Part shown: piece after piece, positions 26,829 to 34,969 of the stretch
How positions within the stretch are numbered: position 1 is the first letter of the stretch
Layout: each line of letters starts with the position of its first letter
NCBI GenBank assembly: GCA_965371855.1
Contig: CBDUZZ010000027.1
Coordinates: forward strand, 1-59,090
Length of the DNA stretch: 59,090 bases
Direction: 5' to 3'
DNA from: JAADEM01 sp965371855
Lineage (GTDB): Bacteria > Bacteroidota > Bacteroidia > Bacteroidales > Marinilabiliaceae
The notes under the pieces: generated by a model
Told to the model about the DNA's origin: nothing
What the model saw: the letters and a program-made list of their open reading frames with translations, nothing else
Database searches by the model: none
Position numbers and translations under genes: made by a program

Positions 26829-27199
26829 TGGAAAACAGTAAAATTGATAACAGAGAGGAATTTAAAGAAATATTGAAAAAAGCCACTGTACCTAAACCTT
26901 CAGCAAAGTTTACAGATGCAATTATGGAAAACATCCTTGTAGCTGATGTAAAAAGCAAAGTATTTAATAAAAATATTAAACGTTCCTAGTTCTTTATACT
27001 TATTGCCGTTTTTCTTTCGATTGTATCAGTTTCACAATTAACCTATTTTGAATTGGCATTTACAGAGATTGTAAATAGATATCTGCCGGGAACTATTGAA
27101 GTATTTATCTTCACTTTGCTCTCTTTTTTGGCAGGGTTGTTTTTTTATCAATTAAACAATTTATTAACCTATCAATTTGCTGAAACAGAAAAGAAGTAA
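26828..27199 (+). pseudogene. Sigma-operon membrane protein with internal amber codon
   Basis: A 124-codon frame coupled to the sigma gene by TGATG. The N-terminal part (KIDNREEFKEILKKATVPKP) is soluble and charged, as in small anti-sigma-like proteins following ECF factors. Codon 54 (26987-26989) is TAG in KRS-stop-FFILIAVFLSI, exactly where the first of two membrane spans starts; TGG (Trp) to TAG is the simple explanation. The frame is open on both sides and the rest (second span LLSFLAGLFFYQLNNLL) looks intact. Either a recent pseudogene or a sequencing error. Its 3' end overlaps the transposase gene on the other strand. Confidence 0.6.
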
Positions 27200-27717
27200 C
27201 TATTATTCGTAGAGAAACGCGATACAATCGCGCACCAGCCTAGTGTTTTTTTCCGGTTGTTTCGGATATATTCTATCGTGTTTACAAATTGTTCGCTGGA
27301 AGTTATTTCCTTTTGCCCGAATTTTTGTGTCCAAAGGTGGTACTGCGTTTTTCCCCGGGTTCCTGCTTCGGGAGCATGCTCCCGCTTTCCGACAGGAGAC
27401 ATGGAGGCAGACATCGGAGCATGCTCCGATGTCTCTGCCGATGTATCCTGTCCTGTACGGGGAGCATGCTCCCCTTTAGCTGCCATAGGAATTGTCCGAC
27501 CCATTTCAATATTGCATGCTCTTGCTGACATAGACTTTATCTTCTGTACTATTTTCGGGAGGTTCTCTTCCTCACATACCAACAGTATATGTACATAGTC
27601 GCTACAAATATTATATGCAATAATATTCAGATTATCATTTTCTGCAATTTCAGCAATGGTTTTAGTTACAACAATTTCTTCTTTTTCAGAAAGCCAGACG
27701 GGTTCTCCTTTTTTCAC
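27172..27717 (-). CDS. REP-associated tyrosine transposase-like (Y1_Tnp) with inserted palindromes
   Basis: A 181-residue frame with GTG start; no ATG upstream before a stop. The N-terminal half is NIIAYNICSDYVHILLVCEEE, the usual site of the HUH motif (normally NHVHL), but with Tyr in place of the first His. The C-terminal half is LWTQKFGQKEITSSEQFVNT and EYIRNNRKK with the likely catalytic tyrosine. Between them, residues about 81-115 are encoded by a palindromic array and repeat EHAP three times. The first 20-30 residues of normal relatives seem short or missing. Possibly a decayed copy; the 3' end overlaps the sigma-operon pseudogene. Confidence 0.7.
   Translation of the reverse strand: MKKGEPVWLSEKEEIVVTKTIAEIAENDNLNIIAYNICSDYVHILLVCEEENLPKIVQKIKSMSARACNIEMGRTIPMAAKGEHAPRTGQDTSAETSEHAPMSASMSPVGKREHAPEAGTRGKTQYHLWTQKFGQKEITSSEQFVNTIEYIRNNRKKTLGWCAIVSRFSTNNSYFFSVSAN
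27218..27232. repeat. Short palindromic repeat at transposase 3' end
   Basis: CGCGAT-ACA-ATCGCG, preceded by GTAGAGAAA. It resembles the dispersed GTAGAGACGCGAT...ATCGCG hairpins found in many bacterial genomes and may be the REP substrate of the neighbouring transposase. Confidence 0.5.
27369..27474. repeat. Array of three in-frame palindromes, 45-bp period
   Basis: Three palindromes share the core GGAGCATGCTCC: 27369-27384 (16 bp), 27409-27434 (26 bp) and 27459-27474 (16 bp). Their centres are exactly 45 bp apart. The spacers are inverted copies of one another (GACAGGAGACATGG on the left, matching GACAGGATACATCG on the other strand at the right), so the whole tract is one imperfect palindrome of about 106 bp centred at 27421. 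It is within the transposase gene and keeps its frame. Confidence 0.85.
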
Positions 27718-27762
27718 ATAGCTAATCTTTTGGTTTTTCTCTCTGTTTTTATTGGTTTTATA

Positions 27763-30700
27763 TTAATCCGTATATCTTGGAATCGTAAAATGAAATTCAG
27801 TCCCGGAACCTTCCTTTGTTTTGCACCAAATTTCACCACCATTTTTGTTAACAAATTCTTTACACAGAACTAATCCCAGACCTGTTCCTGATTCACCTGC
27901 CGTTCCAACGGATTTATATTTCTCCTCTATATGAAATAACTTCTTTACATTCCCGGCTGACATTCCAACACCCTTGTCACTAACAACTATCTCAAACAAT
28001 TCTATTTTATCATGAATCTTAATTTCAACCGTTCCGCCCTTATTGCTGAATTTTACTGCATTATTTATTAAATTTCTGATTATTGTATTTGTCATTTCCC
28101 GGTCTCCATAGGCTTGCAAGTCATCCCCAATATTAGTGGTAAGCACCACCCCTTTTTTTTCAGCAGGAAGTTTATTCAAGTTCAAATTAATCCTAATCAG
28201 AATCGAAATATTAAATTTCTCCGGTGAATACTGAATATGCCCCCTTTGTGAATTTGACCATGTCAATAGATTTTCAAGTAAATTGAAAATTTGTTCAGAA
28301 GATTTATGAATCTTTTTCAACGCCATTATCTTATCTTCATCTTCCAGATCGTGATAATTAGCAACTATCATTTCACTCATTGAATGAAGGCTTGAAAAAG
28401 GATTTTTAAGGTCGTGAGCCAGAATTGAAAAGAATGTATCTTTTGTTGTGTTAAGCTTCTTCAATTGCTCTTCTGATTGCTTCCGCCCGGTAATGTTTCG
28501 TGAAACAATAGTTACTCCCAGCAATGTACCCTTTGCATTTCTTCTGGGAGAAATTTTAGCATTAAACCAGAATACTTTATTCTCTTTTTCAACAGAATAA
28601 TCAAATTCTTCGAAACTATCCTTTTCCATTAGTTCTCTAAAAGCATTGGTCAGTTTCTGAACAATCAACTCAGGAAATCCAACACTATTAAAGTGCTTGC
28701 CAATATATGACTCCACTTCAGGATAAAGAACTTTATGAATACCCGGATTATAAAATTCCTGAAATATTCCCGCCTTATCTAATACAAAAACCAAATCATC
28801 AATGGAGCTTATGGTAGATCTCAATTTTGCTTCACTCTCTTCCACCAACTCTTTTTGTTGTGCAATCTCAGAAGTACGTTCCTTGATTTTTTCTTCAAGT
28901 ATTTTTTTCTCCCTGGTAAGTTTCTTTTCTCTGATTCTTATTACCAAAATGATTCCAGCAATAATAAAAACAATGTAGAGCATGTAGGCATATTTGTTTC
29001 TCCACCATGGAGGAGAAATGGTAATATTTATACCTGTTCCTTCATTATTCCATACTCCATCATTGTTAGTCCCCTTAACATTAAATCTATACTCTCCGGG
29101 TGGTAATTTTGCAAAATGGGCAAACCGTCTATTGCCTATTTCGATCCAACTATCAGATATACCTTTCATTTGGTATGAATATCTGTTTTTATCTGAGTTA
29201 GTGAAATCGAGAGCCGAAAACTCAATAGTAAAAGAATAATCCCGATATGACAAGGAAATTCTGTCTGAATATGGATTTATTACCTGCCTTATCCCATTTG
29301 TCTCTTTCTCCAGCGAAGTGATTCGGACGGGTGGAATATAGTTGTTGTCTACAAGTGAATCAGGATAGAAAGAGACCAGACCATCAATTCCACCAAAAAA
29401 CATCTCGCCATCGGCAGCTTTAAAAACAGCTTTTAAGTTAAATTCCTTTCCCAGAAATTTATCTTCAACCAGGAAAGTTTCTAACGCATTCTCATCAGGG
29501 TTCTTCATAGCCAGACCGCTTCCTGTTGAAAACCACAGATTTTCGTTACCATCTTTGATAATATCATAGATAATGTTACTGGGTAATCCATCTTTAACTG
29601 TATAGTGTAAAAACAGAGAATCAGCCTTATTAAACCTGTTAATCCCGCTGCTGGTCCCTATCCAGATATTGCCACTTCTATCCTCACAAAGTGATATTAC
29701 ATAATTATCACACAGAGTATTTGATGAGTCAGGATCATTCACATAATAATGAATTCTGTTTTCTGAAGGAACATACATGTTCAGGCCGTTTGATGTTGCT
29801 ATCCACATATTTCGATCTCTGTCCTCAAGTAGCGAATAAACAAGGTTATTAGTTATTGCCAGGTCAGTTTCATCACCCATCTTGATGAGTAAAGGGACTT
29901 TTGTTTCCGTATTTAAAATAATAATGCCATTTCCTGTCCCAATCCAAATCTTGCCCCGGTAGTCCTCAACAATGCAGTACACTCTGTTGTTATTGAAATA
30001 ATTGAAGTCGGGCGCATTAAAATAGATCTGAACAGGAATAAATATACTCCTCTGTTTATCAAAAACAGAAACTCCGTCTCTTGTCCCCAACCATATTCGT
30101 GATTTACTATCTTCAAAAATTACATGAACATGATTTTGAGGGATATGCATTCTACCTGTTAACTCAGAAGTGTAATAAATTACTTCATTCGTACTTCTGT
30201 CCAGTATATTTAATCCCTTACCCCAATTTCCTATCCACAATTTACCCTCACTATCCTGATATACTGATGCTATTACATTATCCAGTAAATTGACTGAATT
30301 TGGATTGTCTGATTTCAGGTATGTTTCTATGCTTTTCTTTTTCAGGTCTGTCTTGTTAATGCCTGCAACAGTACCTATCCACAGATTATCGGACTTATCC
30401 TCAAACAGAGAGTAAACAATATCATGACTTATAAAATCGGTTTTGTTAGATCCGCTTCTAAAATGAATAAAGTTTGCAGATCCCGTTGATACGTCATATG
30501 TCATTTTATTAAGGCCACCGCCATCCGTTCCAATCCAGATTGCTCCCGTATGATCTTGTGCAATTGAGCGGATGAAGTTATGACTCAGGCTACCCGGCCG
30601 GTTATTGTCATGATAATACCTACTTATTTTTTTTGATTTTGGGTTGTAAATGTTCAATCCATTCCCGGTACCAATCAGAATATTACCGTGATTATCTTCG

Positions 30701-31389
30701 AATAAAGCAGTTATATTATTATCACTTATAGTGCCAGTATCAGATCCACTGTGCGTATAGTTTTTGAATTGTTTATTCTGCAAGTCAAAACAGGAGAGAC
30801 CATTTAACGATCCCATCCAAATTAATCCACGACTATCTTTAATTATTGGAAATCCCACATCATACAAACCCCTTTCAGGCTCAAAAGAATTTGTGTAGGT
30901 TTCAAGTAAGCCTGTATTGAAATTCAAAATTGAAAGGGTTGATAATTGATTCACATAAATATTTGATGAATCAGAGGCGATTCCGTAAATAAAATTATTA
31001 TTATCAGTTGTATTGCCATCTATTGTGCTAACACGTGTGAACAGGCCTGTTTTTTTATCAAATCTGTTTAAGCCCCCTTTGGTTCCAATCCATAAAAACC
31101 CATTATCATCCTCAGTAATGTCAAAAATCCAACTGCTAGAGATTGTGTTTGTATCAGATGGATCGAAAAAATAGTTCTCAAAAGAGTAACCATCAAACTT
31201 GTTCAACCCATTTTGAGTTCCAAACCACATATATCTTTCTGAATCCTGAAAAACAGATAATACCTCACTTTGTGAAATCCCATCCTTGACCGCATAGTGA
31301 TCAAACCTGATTCCCTGACCCAATAATATATTGATGCCTATTAATAGATAAATACCTGTAAGTAGGAATTTGTTTTTAAATGGTTCCAT
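27763..31389 (-). CDS. Two-component-regulator-propeller sensor histidine kinase
   Basis: A 1208-residue protein. The ATG at 31389 (MEPFKNKFLLTGIYLL) starts a signal peptide; an 81-codon extension upstream is translated repeat DNA. Twelve propeller repeats of the xLWIGTxxGLNxFD type follow (MWFGTQNGLNKFD, LWIGTKGGLNRFD and so on), forming two seven-bladed-type sensor domains in the periplasm. Then a Y_Y_Y domain (KLPPGEYRFNVKGTNNDGVW), one membrane span (YAYMLYIVFIIAGIILVI), a coiled linker, a PAS domain, HisKA with H box FFSILAHDLKNPFSSLHS and a HATPase (NLINNAVKF, DKGVGM, GTGLGL). No receiver or AraC domain is fused, unlike classical hybrid systems. No obvious partner regulator is adjacent. 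Confidence 0.93.
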   Translation of the reverse strand: MEPFKNKFLLTGIYLLIGINILLGQGIRFDHYAVKDGISQSEVLSVFQDSERYMWFGTQNGLNKFDGYSFENYFFDPSDTNTISSSWIFDITEDDNGFLWIGTKGGLNRFDKKTGLFTRVSTIDGNTTDNNNFIYGIASDSSNIYVNQLSTLSILNFNTGLLETYTNSFEPERGLYDVGFPIIKDSRGLIWMGSLNGLSCFDLQNKQFKNYTHSGSDTGTISDNNITALFEDNHGNILIGTGNGLNIYNPKSKKISRYYHDNNRPGSLSHNFIRSIAQDHTGAIWIGTDGGGLNKMTYDVSTGSANFIHFRSGSNKTDFISHDIVYSLFEDKSDNLWIGTVAGINKTDLKKKSIETYLKSDNPNSVNLLDNVIASVYQDSEGKLWIGNWGKGLNILDRSTNEVIYYTSELTGRMHIPQNHVHVIFEDSKSRIWLGTRDGVSVFDKQRSIFIPVQIYFNAPDFNYFNNNRVYCIVEDYRGKIWIGTGNGIIILNTETKVPLLIKMGDETDLAITNNLVYSLLEDRDRNMWIATSNGLNMYVPSENRIHYYVNDPDSSNTLCDNYVISLCEDRSGNIWIGTSSGINRFNKADSLFLHYTVKDGLPSNIIYDIIKDGNENLWFSTGSGLAMKNPDENALETFLVEDKFLGKEFNLKAVFKAADGEMFFGGIDGLVSFYPDSLVDNNYIPPVRITSLEKETNGIRQVINPYSDRISLSYRDYSFTIEFSALDFTNSDKNRYSYQMKGISDSWIEIGNRRFAHFAKLPPGEYRFNVKGTNNDGVWNNEGTGINITISPPWWRNKYAYMLYIVFIIAGIILVIRIREKKLTREKKILEEKIKERTSEIAQQKELVEESEAKLRSTISSIDDLVFVLDKAGIFQEFYNPGIHKVLYPEVESYIGKHFNSVGFPELIVQKLTNAFRELMEKDSFEEFDYSVEKENKVFWFNAKISPRRNAKGTLLGVTIVSRNITGRKQSEEQLKKLNTTKDTFFSILAHDLKNPFSSLHSMSEMIVANYHDLEDEDKIMALKKIHKSSEQIFNLLENLLTWSNSQRGHIQYSPEKFNISILIRINLNLNKLPAEKKGVVLTTNIGDDLQAYGDREMTNTIIRNLINNAVKFSNKGGTVEIKIHDKIELFEIVVSDKGVGMSAGNVKKLFHIEEKYKSVGTAGESGTGLGLVLCKEFVNKNGGEIWCKTKEGSGTEFHFTIPRYTD

Positions 31390-31410
31390 TATTCTCAAGG
31401 CTATATAGAG

Positions 31411-31570
31411 TGTCTGCAAGAGAACATAACACGGATCGTCATTGCGAAGACGATAGGACGAAGCCTGCCTGCAGCAGGCAGGCAATCTATTGATATTCAA
31501 TAGAGATTGCTTCACTCGTACCTCGTTCGCAATGACGCAAACCTCTAAATTTGATAGTTCTCTTGCAGAT
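31411..31570. repeat. Dispersed palindromic element, copy A
   Basis: TGTCTGCAAGAGAACATAAC at the left and TCTCTTGCAGATACTA-type bases at the right are inverted ends. Inside are CGTCATTGCGA and TCGCAATGACG arms and GCCTGCCTGCAGCAGGCAGGC. A second copy is at 34763. It lies upstream of the sensor kinase and would fold as a long hairpin. Confidence 0.8.
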
Positions 31571-31698
31571 ACTATATTTGTTTCAATATTGCATGTCACT
31601 AAGATACAAAAAGTATTAGCGATTAGCACCATATTATGTCAAACTTGCAAATCGTCAACAATAATAGAACAACAGTGAATATCTATATATGGCCTGTT

Positions 31699-32130
31699 TC
31701 ATTTTCTCAACGTTCGAATAGAAAGGATGTGTGTAGTAACGCCAATAGCTACTATAATTAATATGATTCGGATATAAATATTGTGAACAATAAAAACAGC
31801 GGAAAATGTTATTGTGATCCACAATAAAAAGATGGATACAACCATTACTTTTAATGGAATCCCTTTCCCATCGCGGTAATTTTTAATATAATTTCCAAAC
31901 CATTTGTTTCTTAAAAGCCAATTGAAAAATCTTTTTGAACTTCTCGCATAGCATGCAGCGGCAAGTAGGAGAAAAGGAGTAGTAGGCAAAAGAGGTACGA
32001 ATATCCCAAGAACTCCGAGGCCTACAAAAAAGGTTCCTGCAATAATCAATATCACCCGAATCAATCTATTTGGTACTTTCTCAGTACCATTGGATTCACT
32101 ACCATAATTCCCTTTGTCATTTCTATTCAT
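31699..32130 (-). CDS. DUF454 (YbaN) family membrane protein
   Basis: A 143-residue protein. A polar N-terminus is followed by GLGVLGIFVPLLPTTPFLLL, the DUF454 signature, then CYARSSKRFFNWLLRNKWFG and two more spans. Inner-membrane, unknown role. A short repeat (32156-32181) lies just upstream. Confidence 0.85.
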   Translation of the reverse strand: MNRNDKGNYGSESNGTEKVPNRLIRVILIIAGTFFVGLGVLGIFVPLLPTTPFLLLAAACYARSSKRFFNWLLRNKWFGNYIKNYRDGKGIPLKVMVVSIFLLWITITFSAVFIVHNIYIRIILIIVAIGVTTHILSIRTLRK

Positions 32131-32155
32131 ATTAACTCAACTCTTCGTTTTCATC

Positions 32156-32181
32156 GTAGAGTAGAGCCTGACAGCCTACTC
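32156..32181. repeat. GTAGAGTAGAGCCTGA short repeat, copy 1
   Basis: The string GTAGAGTAGAGCCTGACAGC continues CCTACTC. It is repeated at 33470-33495, and its core occurs inverted at 49191-49207 and 53397-53413. Copies 1 and 2 are both a short way upstream of a minus-strand gene. Confidence 0.7.
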
Positions 32182-32253
32182 AATAATTAAAATCACAAAG
32201 ATAATAAATCTTCTTTTTTCATCTCTCTGTAAAATTAAGAATTAAACAAAAAA

Positions 32254-32285
32254 AAACTACCAGTGGTTTCAGCCCCCGGTAGTTT
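32254..32285 (-). terminator. Intrinsic terminator, minus strand
   Basis: AAACTACC (32254-32261) and GGTAGTTT (32278-32285) form the stem; on the minus strand a run of T follows. It lies 29 nt after the stop of the small 32314 gene and supports a transcript there. Confidence 0.75.
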
Positions 32286-32313
32286 AACTTACACAGTTTA
32301 TGAGATACTCCTT

Positions 32314-32469
32314 TTATTTTTCTGCTTTTTCTGCTTTTTCAATTTTCTCTTTTAATTCATCAAGTGCTTTTTCTGCTTTATTGATTGAATTTTCTAATTC
32401 CTTTTCTTTCAATTCTTTGTTTTGTTTGGCTTGTCTTGCTCGTTCCGGAAAACTACAGCCTTGTGACAC
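32314..32469 (-). CDS. Possible small lipoprotein-like coiled-coil protein
   Basis: A 51-codon frame with a GTG start, bounded upstream by an in-frame stop. It starts VSQGCSFPERARQAK, in which SQGC looks like the end of a lipobox without its hydrophobic part, then about 40 residues rich in Glu/Lys/Ala (heptad-like ELENSINKAEKALDELKEKI). An intrinsic terminator follows directly. It may be a lipoprotein gene whose signal sequence was lost by frameshift, or a bona fide small protein. Confidence 0.35.
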   Translation of the reverse strand: MSQGCSFPERARQAKQNKELKEKELENSINKAEKALDELKEKIEKAEKAEK

Positions 32470-32613
32470 ACTGACTATTTAGGCAAAACTACGTTTAAAC
32501 CCAAATTATTTTTTGTTGGAAACTTTTGCTCGTTTTCTTTCTCGTAATTTCACTCATTTATTTTTTCGAGAAAAATCTTATTCTGTTCGTCTTTCTATTA
32601 TGTATGCAAAACT

Positions 32614-33402
32614 CTACAACTTCTTAACCTGTCTTGCAATTTTTCCTTTTATTTTTTCGTAGGATGGAGGGGGGCCTGTTCTTACCTCTTTATCATCAAT
32701 ATATAATGCATCCGCAATTCCCCATTCAAGCATAACTTCTCTGTCAAATGTATTTATCTCTTTAAATATTACCTTATCCACAAATTCTGACACAGCTCTT
32801 TTTGCTCTTTCAAAGACAATATTTTGAGCAGGACACCAGCCGTTTATAAATCCTGTTACAGTTACCTTACCAGGAACCTTCTCTGGTTTTTTCTTTCGTT
32901 TAATCCAATTTGGCGGAATTGAATCATCTGTGAATGGCTTCCATAAAAGGACAGGTCCCAAAAATCCTTGTTTATCCACCTTAGTGTACCCTTGCTTTTT
33001 AAACCATGCTGCCTTCATCCAGAATGGCAGTGGGACTCCCCAGGCCACTATTCCTTTTGCTCCCCTGTCTTTTACATCATTTTCAGCTGCTTTGAGTAAC
33101 GCCTTCCCCATCCCTTTTTTCTGAAAGTTCCCTCGTCCCTTTTTATATCCATGAACCCAAATACAATTTATAAAATAGAGATCTTTCCCATTTGCAAAAG
33201 AGTACTCAATAGGGACATACTGAATCATACCACCAACTTTTCCACTGTCATCAAGAGCTATCTTTACCCCAAGCCCCTTGTCTTTCATCTTATCATACCA
33301 GCATTCCTTATGGTTTCCTGCCTCTTTCATTTCATCAGACCAGTCCTCAAGGCATACAAAGTACAAGTTCTTATGTTCCTCTGTTAAATCACTTACTTTC
33401 AT
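32614..33402 (-). CDS. GNAT acetyltransferase with YoaP-like C-terminus
   Basis: A 262-residue protein. Residues about 1-160 are a GNAT domain: GVKIALDDSGKVGGMIQYVP, then GNFQKKGMGKALLKAAEND (acetyl-CoA loop). The C-terminal 90 residues start VTGFINGWCPAQNIVFERAKRAV, a thioredoxin-fold YoaP-type domain with a Cys-Pro, and end in ADALYIDDKEVRTGPPPSYEKI. Cytoplasmic; substrate unknown. Confidence 0.85.
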   Translation of the reverse strand: MKVSDLTEEHKNLYFVCLEDWSDEMKEAGNHKECWYDKMKDKGLGVKIALDDSGKVGGMIQYVPIEYSFANGKDLYFINCIWVHGYKKGRGNFQKKGMGKALLKAAENDVKDRGAKGIVAWGVPLPFWMKAAWFKKQGYTKVDKQGFLGPVLLWKPFTDDSIPPNWIKRKKKPEKVPGKVTVTGFINGWCPAQNIVFERAKRAVSEFVDKVIFKEINTFDREVMLEWGIADALYIDDKEVRTGPPPSYEKIKGKIARQVKKL

Positions 33403-33788
33403 TTTAGCTCATTTATTACTTAAACAATAAATTATTCATATTCCAATTTTTATGTGTGCAACTGTTACAGTAGAGTAGAGCCTGACAGCCTACTCCAAAT
33501 CATTGTACTTAAAGATAATAATTATAAATAGACTATCAGCACATCCTACTTTAAGAGTTCAATAATGAGGCATCACTCATTTACACATGAAGAAACCAAT
33601 ACTCGCTATGAGTTGCAGACAGACTCCCATCTGAAACCTTTAAAAATCTGGAGTTTTTATTTTTTTTTGCTTTTTTTTATTTTCAAATTAAACCTTTTTG
33701 TTTTCATGCTATCTAAACAGATGAAGTTGAAATTGAGAAACAAAAAAATTTGAATTAATAAATTGATTAACATTTAAAATCTACAAAC
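33403..33788. other. Intergenic region with short repeat copy 2
   Basis: About 385 bp between divergent genes. It holds the GTAGAGTAGAGCCTGA repeat (33470-33495) and an A/T-rich stretch. A 62-codon frame from 33565 has no start context, family resemblance or codon pattern to support it. The promoter of the 33789 gene should lie near 33740. Confidence 0.4.
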
Positions 33789-34670
33789 ATGAAAACCAGA
33801 AATTTATTTTTATCGGCAATAGTTGCTACCGGACTATTTTTCACGGCATGTGAAAACAAAGAAGAAGTTGTATTAGAGGAACCAATAGATATTGAGGCCA
33901 TCATCCAGGAAGATACAGACATGGAAGATATACTTGACCTGGTATCAGAACAAGTTGATGCTTATACTTCCCTCGACATAGAAGGTTCGTATGCTGATGT
34001 TTCACAGTTAAAAGGTGCAACCGAAGATGTTGTATATCCCATTGTAACCAAAGAACATCTGGAAGAAGGAAAATTTTACCCCATACGCATTACTATTGAT
34101 TATGGCCCTGAGAATCATAAAATATTGGTTCGTAAAATAAAAGAAGCTTGGGTAAGAGGGAAGATCATCATAGTAAAAACAGGCCCGCATTATGTTCCTG
34201 ACACAAAAAGAACTGTTACTTTTGAAGATTATCACTTTAATGACAATAGCATAGAAGGTACTAAAGAGTACGAAAATCAAGGTAAAAACGATGACGGTAA
34301 TTTTGTTTTTGCATGGACAGTTGAGATAAAGGTTACTACTCCTGAAGGAAAATGGATTAGCAGAATTGTTAATAAACAACGTGAGAAGATTGCAGGAGCA
34401 GATACACGAAACATTTGGGATGATGAGTTTATCGTTACCGGCTCAAGTTCAGGTAGCAATTCAAACGGATATACGTATAATCGCACTATCCTTGATGAAA
34501 ATCCTATTTGGAGAAAAAGAGTATGTCGTTTCCCTGTAAAAGGTACTGTTTCAATCGTTAACAGTAACCGGTCGTTTACTCTTGATTATGGCGATGGAGA
34601 GTGTGATGCTTTAGCCACAATTACCGATGAGGAAGGAAATATAAAAAATATTGTTCTAGGAAGAAAATAA
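33789..34670 (+). CDS. Lipoprotein of unknown function
   Basis: A 293-residue protein. Signal peptide with lipobox FFTAC (C20) and then an acidic stretch. The rest is a beta-rich domain (YPIRITIDYGPENH, GPHYVPDTKRTVTFEDYHFN, ENPIWRKRVCRFPVKGTVS, FTLDYGDGECDALATIT); the last is a known-looking motif of Bacteroidota surface lipoproteins, but I do not recognise a named family. Single gene with its own terminator. Confidence 0.7.
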   Translation: MKTRNLFLSAIVATGLFFTACENKEEVVLEEPIDIEAIIQEDTDMEDILDLVSEQVDAYTSLDIEGSYADVSQLKGATEDVVYPIVTKEHLEEGKFYPIRITIDYGPENHKILVRKIKEAWVRGKIIIVKTGPHYVPDTKRTVTFEDYHFNDNSIEGTKEYENQGKNDDGNFVFAWTVEIKVTTPEGKWISRIVNKQREKIAGADTRNIWDDEFIVTGSSSGSNSNGYTYNRTILDENPIWRKRVCRFPVKGTVSIVNSNRSFTLDYGDGECDALATITDEEGNIKNIVLGRK

Positions 34671-34712
34671 AACAGGTTTTTTTCATAGGTTTTTTTGATA
34701 GTAACATTGGTT

Positions 34713-34747
34713 AAAGAGAGGGTTCATTAGAAGTGTACTCTCTCTTT
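34713..34747 (+). terminator. Intrinsic terminator of the 33789 lipoprotein gene
   Basis: AAAGAGAG / CTCTCTTT stem with a 19-nt loop and a T-run, 43 nt after the stop. Confidence 0.75.
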
Positions 34748-34762
34748 TTTTATACCTATTTT

Positions 34763-34969
34763 AGTGCCAGCAAGAGAACATAACACGGATCGTCATTGCG
34801 AGGACGATAGGACGAAGCCCGCCTGACCACTATTGAAAAACATTAAAGTCGGGCAGGCAATCTATTGATATTCAATAGAGATTGCCTGCCTGCTGCAGGC
34901 AGGCTTCACTCGTGCCTCGTTCGCAATGACGCAAACCTCTAAATTTGATAATTTTCTTGCAGACACTAT
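34763..34969. repeat. Dispersed palindromic element, copy B
   Basis: Same element as at 31411, longer in the middle, where an extra about 35 bp interrupts the GCCCGCCTGA...CGGGCAGGC arm. The right end (CTTGCAGACACTATT) runs into the last codons of the asparaginase gene and supplies its TAG stop. Confidence 0.8.

Noticed and set aside
27243..27598. Several open frames on both strands over the palindrome array
   Set aside because: Palindromes without stop codons keep all frames open; only the transposase frame has conserved motifs on both sides.
33565..33753. 62-codon frame upstream of the 33789 lipoprotein gene
   Set aside because: Poly-Phe, low-complexity, no start signal or similarity.
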